A stretch of DNA of 64,000 nucleotides from Candidatus Aquiluna sp. UB-MaderosW2red (GTDB taxonomy: Bacteria; Actinomycetota; Actinomycetes; Actinomycetales; Microbacteriaceae), in NCBI RefSeq assembly GCF_900100865.1, contig NZ_LT627734.1:434001-498000 (forward strand). The letters run 5' to 3'. Position numbers and translations under genes: made by a program. The notes beneath the pieces were generated by a model. The model was not told where the DNA came from, did no database searches, and was given only the letters and a program-made list of their open reading frames with translations. Positions 61,416 through 64,000 of the stretch are shown in pieces (position 1 is the first letter of the stretch; each line of letters starts with the position of its first letter).

Positions 61416-62015
61416 CTACCCAAGGCCGTGGCTGACAATCTCACTGAGATCCTTGCGATCCCGAACCAGCCGCTCGCGCTCTTGAATCGATTCTGGCTGG
61501 TTACTCACATCGCCCTGCTTACCAATCGCAATGATGCAGACCACCCAAACATCCGGAACCTGCAAAACCTCTTGGGCTTTGTCTTGGACAAAGCCGCCCA
61601 TGTAGTGAGCCCTAAGACCCATGGACTCGGCTTGAAAAACGATCTGTGCAGAAGCTAGCCCGGCATCATAAAAAACGCCAGCCTGCTCGTGATCCTCGCC
61701 TTTTGCAGATTTCTTATCGGCCATAACGGCGATCAGTGCCGATGCACTCGGAGCCCAGGACTGGTTGAAGCCAATCAGTGCTTCGGCGGCCAATGCATCA
61801 AAGACATCGGTGTCGCGCAGTAAAAGCGCAAATTTCCAAGGTTGCCGGTTGCTAGATGATGGAGCCCAGCGGGCGGCTTCCATCAGGGCGAGCCCTTGTT
61901 GGGAATCAAGTTCGTGGCTTTCATCAAAGACCCGGGGACTCCAGCGATTCTTTAGAATCGCTGAGATTGGAACCTTTGTTTCGGCTGGCTTTTGAATTAT
62001 TTCTGAATTAGTCAT
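61416..62015 (-). CDS. Nitroreductase-family flavoprotein (2)
   Basis: About 199 residues from ATG 62015. FMN motif RWSPRVFDESHELDSQQGL, EAARWAPSSSNRQPWKFALL, and MGLRAHYMGGFVQDKAQEVL in the C-terminal half. Substrate unknown. Ten bases upstream of the DedA gene on the same strand, so probably co-transcribed. Different subgroup from the nitroreductase at 39025. Confidence 0.86.
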   Translation of the reverse strand: MTNSEIIQKPAETKVPISAILKNRWSPRVFDESHELDSQQGLALMEAARWAPSSSNRQPWKFALLLRDTDVFDALAAEALIGFNQSWAPSASALIAVMADKKSAKGEDHEQAGVFYDAGLASAQIVFQAESMGLRAHYMGGFVQDKAQEVLQVPDVWVVCIIAIGKQGDVSNQPESIQERERLVRDRKDLSEIVSHGLG

Positions 62016-62117
62016 CCTGCTAACTAACAAGTCGACTCAAGGAATGCTTCCAGCCGAATCAATATGCAGCTAGCAATCCAAATTAACAGCTCTGATTGCA
62101 AATGGGCTTCTAAACTT

Positions 62118-63206
62118 ATGAAAATGCAAACTTCACTTCGGTTATCCACCCTCGCCTTGATTTCTCTTCTAGCCCTGAGTGGCTGCAGCTCGACTCCGGC
62201 CCCCGCAGCAAGCGCTGTCTCATCTCAAACCCAGACCCCTGAGCCCGAGCCGGAACCGGTTTTTGTTTCGGCCCCGCTGACCGGAGTTGAATACCTTGAG
62301 GGCTCTAACCCGAGTCTTTTGCTTCCCGCGATTAGCGCAAAGATCGACAACACATCCCTCGGCCGGCCGCAGCTGGCTCTAAATGATGCCGATGTGGTTT
62401 ATGTTTCGCGAGTTGAGGCCGGCCTCACAAGGCTGGTTGCGGTTTGGCACTCGAGGGTTCCAAAGGAGATTGGCCCGGTTCGCTCGGTTCGCCCGGTCGA
62501 TGCTTCGATCATTGCTCCTTATAACGGGGTGTTTATTTTCTCTGGGGGCCAAGCCCCATTCAAAGCTGCCGCTAAAGCCACCGGCTTGGTGATGAGCGAT
62601 GAAGACACCGAGATGAATAATGACAACTATTTCAGGGAGCGCTCTCGCTCGGCTCCTTGGAACCTATTTTTTAGAGCGGCAAAACTTCAACAGGATCACC
62701 CGGAGCAAGAGCTGCCCAGGGCTGGCTTTGAATTCGCGGTTATCCCAACCGCCGCGACCGCCGGAAGCCCGGTTGAGGCCCTAGAAATTAAGTACCCGGG
62801 GCTTCGCTCGAGCTGGGAGCTTGGCACTTCAACCTTCCCCTGGGGCCTAACGGCTGAGCGCGCTTGGCTTCGCACCATGGATAAAAAGGAGCACCTGCAG
62901 GCCGATGGTGCAAGGGTTGTGGCAAAAAACGTCGTTGTGATGGAAGTGAGTCACGATCTAAGTTTTGTGGATCCAAAATACGGAGCAATTCCAAAGGCCA
63001 AGATCGTTGGCAATAAGGGAGTGGCTCACATTTTCTCGGACGGCTTTTATCTCAAGGCCAATTGGTCAAAGGGTGCGATTGACGAGCCAATCATTTTGAC
63101 CACCGATTTGGGCGAACCGATCAAGCTCGCCATTGGCAATACTTGGGTAGAAATGATGGATTTGCCTAAATCCACCCTCACTGTGACTGGAGTAAAGGTC
63201 GAATAG
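62118..63206 (+). CDS. DUF3048 (YerB-like) lipoprotein
   Basis: About 362 residues from ATG 62118. Signal peptide with lipobox LSGC, Pro/Glu-rich spacer (TPEPEPEPVF), then the DUF3048 domain: PAISAKIDNTSLGRPQLALN, VYVSRVEAGLTRLVAVWHS, GPVRSVRPVDASIIAPYNG and NTWVEMM at the C-terminus. Extracytoplasmic; function unknown, with a proposed cell-envelope role for YerB relatives. Convergent with galU, adjoining stops. Confidence 0.88.
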   Translation: MKMQTSLRLSTLALISLLALSGCSSTPAPAASAVSSQTQTPEPEPEPVFVSAPLTGVEYLEGSNPSLLLPAISAKIDNTSLGRPQLALNDADVVYVSRVEAGLTRLVAVWHSRVPKEIGPVRSVRPVDASIIAPYNGVFIFSGGQAPFKAAAKATGLVMSDEDTEMNNDNYFRERSRSAPWNLFFRAAKLQQDHPEQELPRAGFEFAVIPTAATAGSPVEALEIKYPGLRSSWELGTSTFPWGLTAERAWLRTMDKKEHLQADGARVVAKNVVVMEVSHDLSFVDPKYGAIPKAKIVGNKGVAHIFSDGFYLKANWSKGAIDEPIILTTDLGEPIKLAIGNTWVEMMDLPKSTLTVTGVKVE

Positions 63207-64000
63207 CTAGATTTCTTTGGCGAAGTCCTTGAGCCAGTGCCGAAGGTCTGTGCCGATATCAGCCCGGTCGATTGCAATCTTCAGGGTTGCTTTAATAAAA
63301 TCAAGTTTGTCCCCGGTGTCATAGCGGCGACCGCTAAACACCACACCGCGAACCCCGCCAGCAATCTGCGGGTGCTTGGCGGCGTATTCCAAGGCATCGG
63401 TGAGCTGAATCTCTCCACCTGCCCCAGGGGCCGTGTTCTCTAGAATCTCAAACATTTCGTGTCGCAAAACATACCGGCCAATGACCGCCAGGTTTGAAGG
63501 AGCGTCTTCGGTTTTTGGTTTCTCGACCAACCCGGTGACCACAACCACATCCTGCTGATTTGTCTCTTCGATAACTGCGCAACCGTAGAGGTGAATCTGG
63601 TCTTTTGGGACCTGCATCAACAAGACAATGTTGTCGCCGGTTTCTTGATGAACTTCAAGCATGCGCTTGAGAATTGGGTCGCGGTGGTCAATCACATCAT
63701 CGCCAAGCAAAACCGCAAAACTGTTTTCGCCAACATGGCTCTTGGCTCGAAGAACTGCATGACCCAAGCCCCTGGGGTCCCCTTGTCGGGTGTAGTGGAT
63801 ATCGGCTAGTTGGCTGGATTTTTGAACCGCAAAAAGTTTTTTCTCGTCCCCTTTTTTGGCAAGCACTTCTTCTAACTCTGATACCCGGTCAAAATGATTT
63901 TCAAGTGCATTCTTATTTCTACCGGTGATCATCAGTAGATCGTGAAGACCCGCGGCAGCGGCCTCTTCAACCACATATTGGATAACAGGCTTATCTACAA
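63207..64000 (-). CDS. galU: UTP-glucose-1-phosphate uridylyltransferase, 5' end outside window
   Basis: About 264 C-terminal residues; the frame continues to the window edge (LVDKPVIQYVVEEAAAAG). Typical GalU segments: DLLMITGRNKNALENHFDRV, YTRQGDPRGLGHAVLRAKSH, FAVLLGDDVIDH, GLVEKPKTEDAPSNLAVIGR, AAGAGGEIQLTDAL-like GAGGEIQLTDALEY and YDTGDKLDFIKA. Makes UDP-glucose from UTP and glucose 1-phosphate for wall polysaccharides. Catalytic N-terminal Gly-rich loop is beyond the edge. Confidence 0.92.
   Translation of the reverse strand, partial: VDKPVIQYVVEEAAAAGLHDLLMITGRNKNALENHFDRVSELEEVLAKKGDEKKLFAVQKSSQLADIHYTRQGDPRGLGHAVLRAKSHVGENSFAVLLGDDVIDHRDPILKRMLEVHQETGDNIVLLMQVPKDQIHLYGCAVIEETNQQDVVVVTGLVEKPKTEDAPSNLAVIGRYVLRHEMFEILENTAPGAGGEIQLTDALEYAAKHPQIAGGVRGVVFSGRRYDTGDKLDFIKATLKIAIDRADIGTDLRHWLKDFAKEI

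Noticed and set aside
1-64000. CRISPR array, rRNA operon, prophage or replication origin
   Set aside because: No regularly spaced direct repeats, no rRNA-like stretches, no phage structural genes; the two DnaA boxes are isolated, not clustered as at an origin.

Overview
The window looks like a chromosomal segment of a small-genome, moderate-GC actinobacterium, most likely a freshwater or marine member of the Microbacteriaceae 'Luna' group (Rhodoluna/Aquiluna-like). The main evidence is an actinorhodopsin gene with the DTE proton-pump motif, carotenoid-type genes, dense head-to-tail genes with 1-4 base overlaps, and several genes that seem to be read from leaderless starts. No rRNA, tRNA, CRISPR array or replication origin was recognised.

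Region by region. 1-6.2 kb: the tail of an IS3-type transposase remnant, a 1209-aa secreted GLUG-repeat surface protein, and a LuxR-type response regulator with its membrane histidine kinase. 6.2-13.1 kb: a small exported peptide, an AbiE-like antitoxin/nucleotidyltransferase pair, a ferric-iron-type ABC transporter operon, then a degraded second copy of the AbiE junction and an unidentified truncated reading frame. 13.1-20.9 kb: a second, paralogous response regulator, a 38-bp perfect palindrome, a 2083-aa multidomain surface protein and a lipoprotein. 21-29.2 kb: one long co-directional cluster with pyruvate-dehydrogenase-type E1 alpha, E1 beta and E2, a SorC regulator, GutM, a glucitol-type PTS with its IIB/IIC2 protein split in two, and a SAF-domain homoserine-dehydrogenase-like enzyme. 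No sorbitol-6-phosphate dehydrogenase is present, so the true substrate is open.

29.2-43.9 kb: a carotenoid desaturase-like gene and a UbiA prenyltransferase, toxin-antitoxin pair 1, rlmN, a luciferase-like oxidoreductase, a sugar ABC transporter without its ATPase, a nitroreductase/P450 pair, a P-type cation ATPase, a newly noticed 36-aa membrane peptide, and actinorhodopsin. The rhodopsin has a glycine at the fenestration position that lets some pumps bind a carotenoid antenna. 44-52.6 kb: nucleoside salvage and breakdown (psuG, psuK, deoC, an aldehyde dehydrogenase and a truncated paralogue), an SDR, an MFS carrier and a small hydrolase. 52.7-58.1 kb: toxin-antitoxin pair 2, a gabD-like pseudogene, and a divergent metal/metalloid resistance locus joining copper export (CopA, CopZ) to arsenic functions (ArsR, aquaporin, ArsC). 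58.2-64 kb: two DedA proteins, tadA, a winged-helix regulator, a P-loop kinase, a nitroreductase, a DUF3048 lipoprotein and the 3' part of galU.

The most unusual points are the two surface-protein/response-regulator modules, the intact and degraded AbiE copies flanking the iron transporter, the glucitol-PTS/2-oxoacid-dehydrogenase cluster, the 14-base element with a perfect DnaA box before both PIN toxin modules, and the small peptide next to actinorhodopsin.
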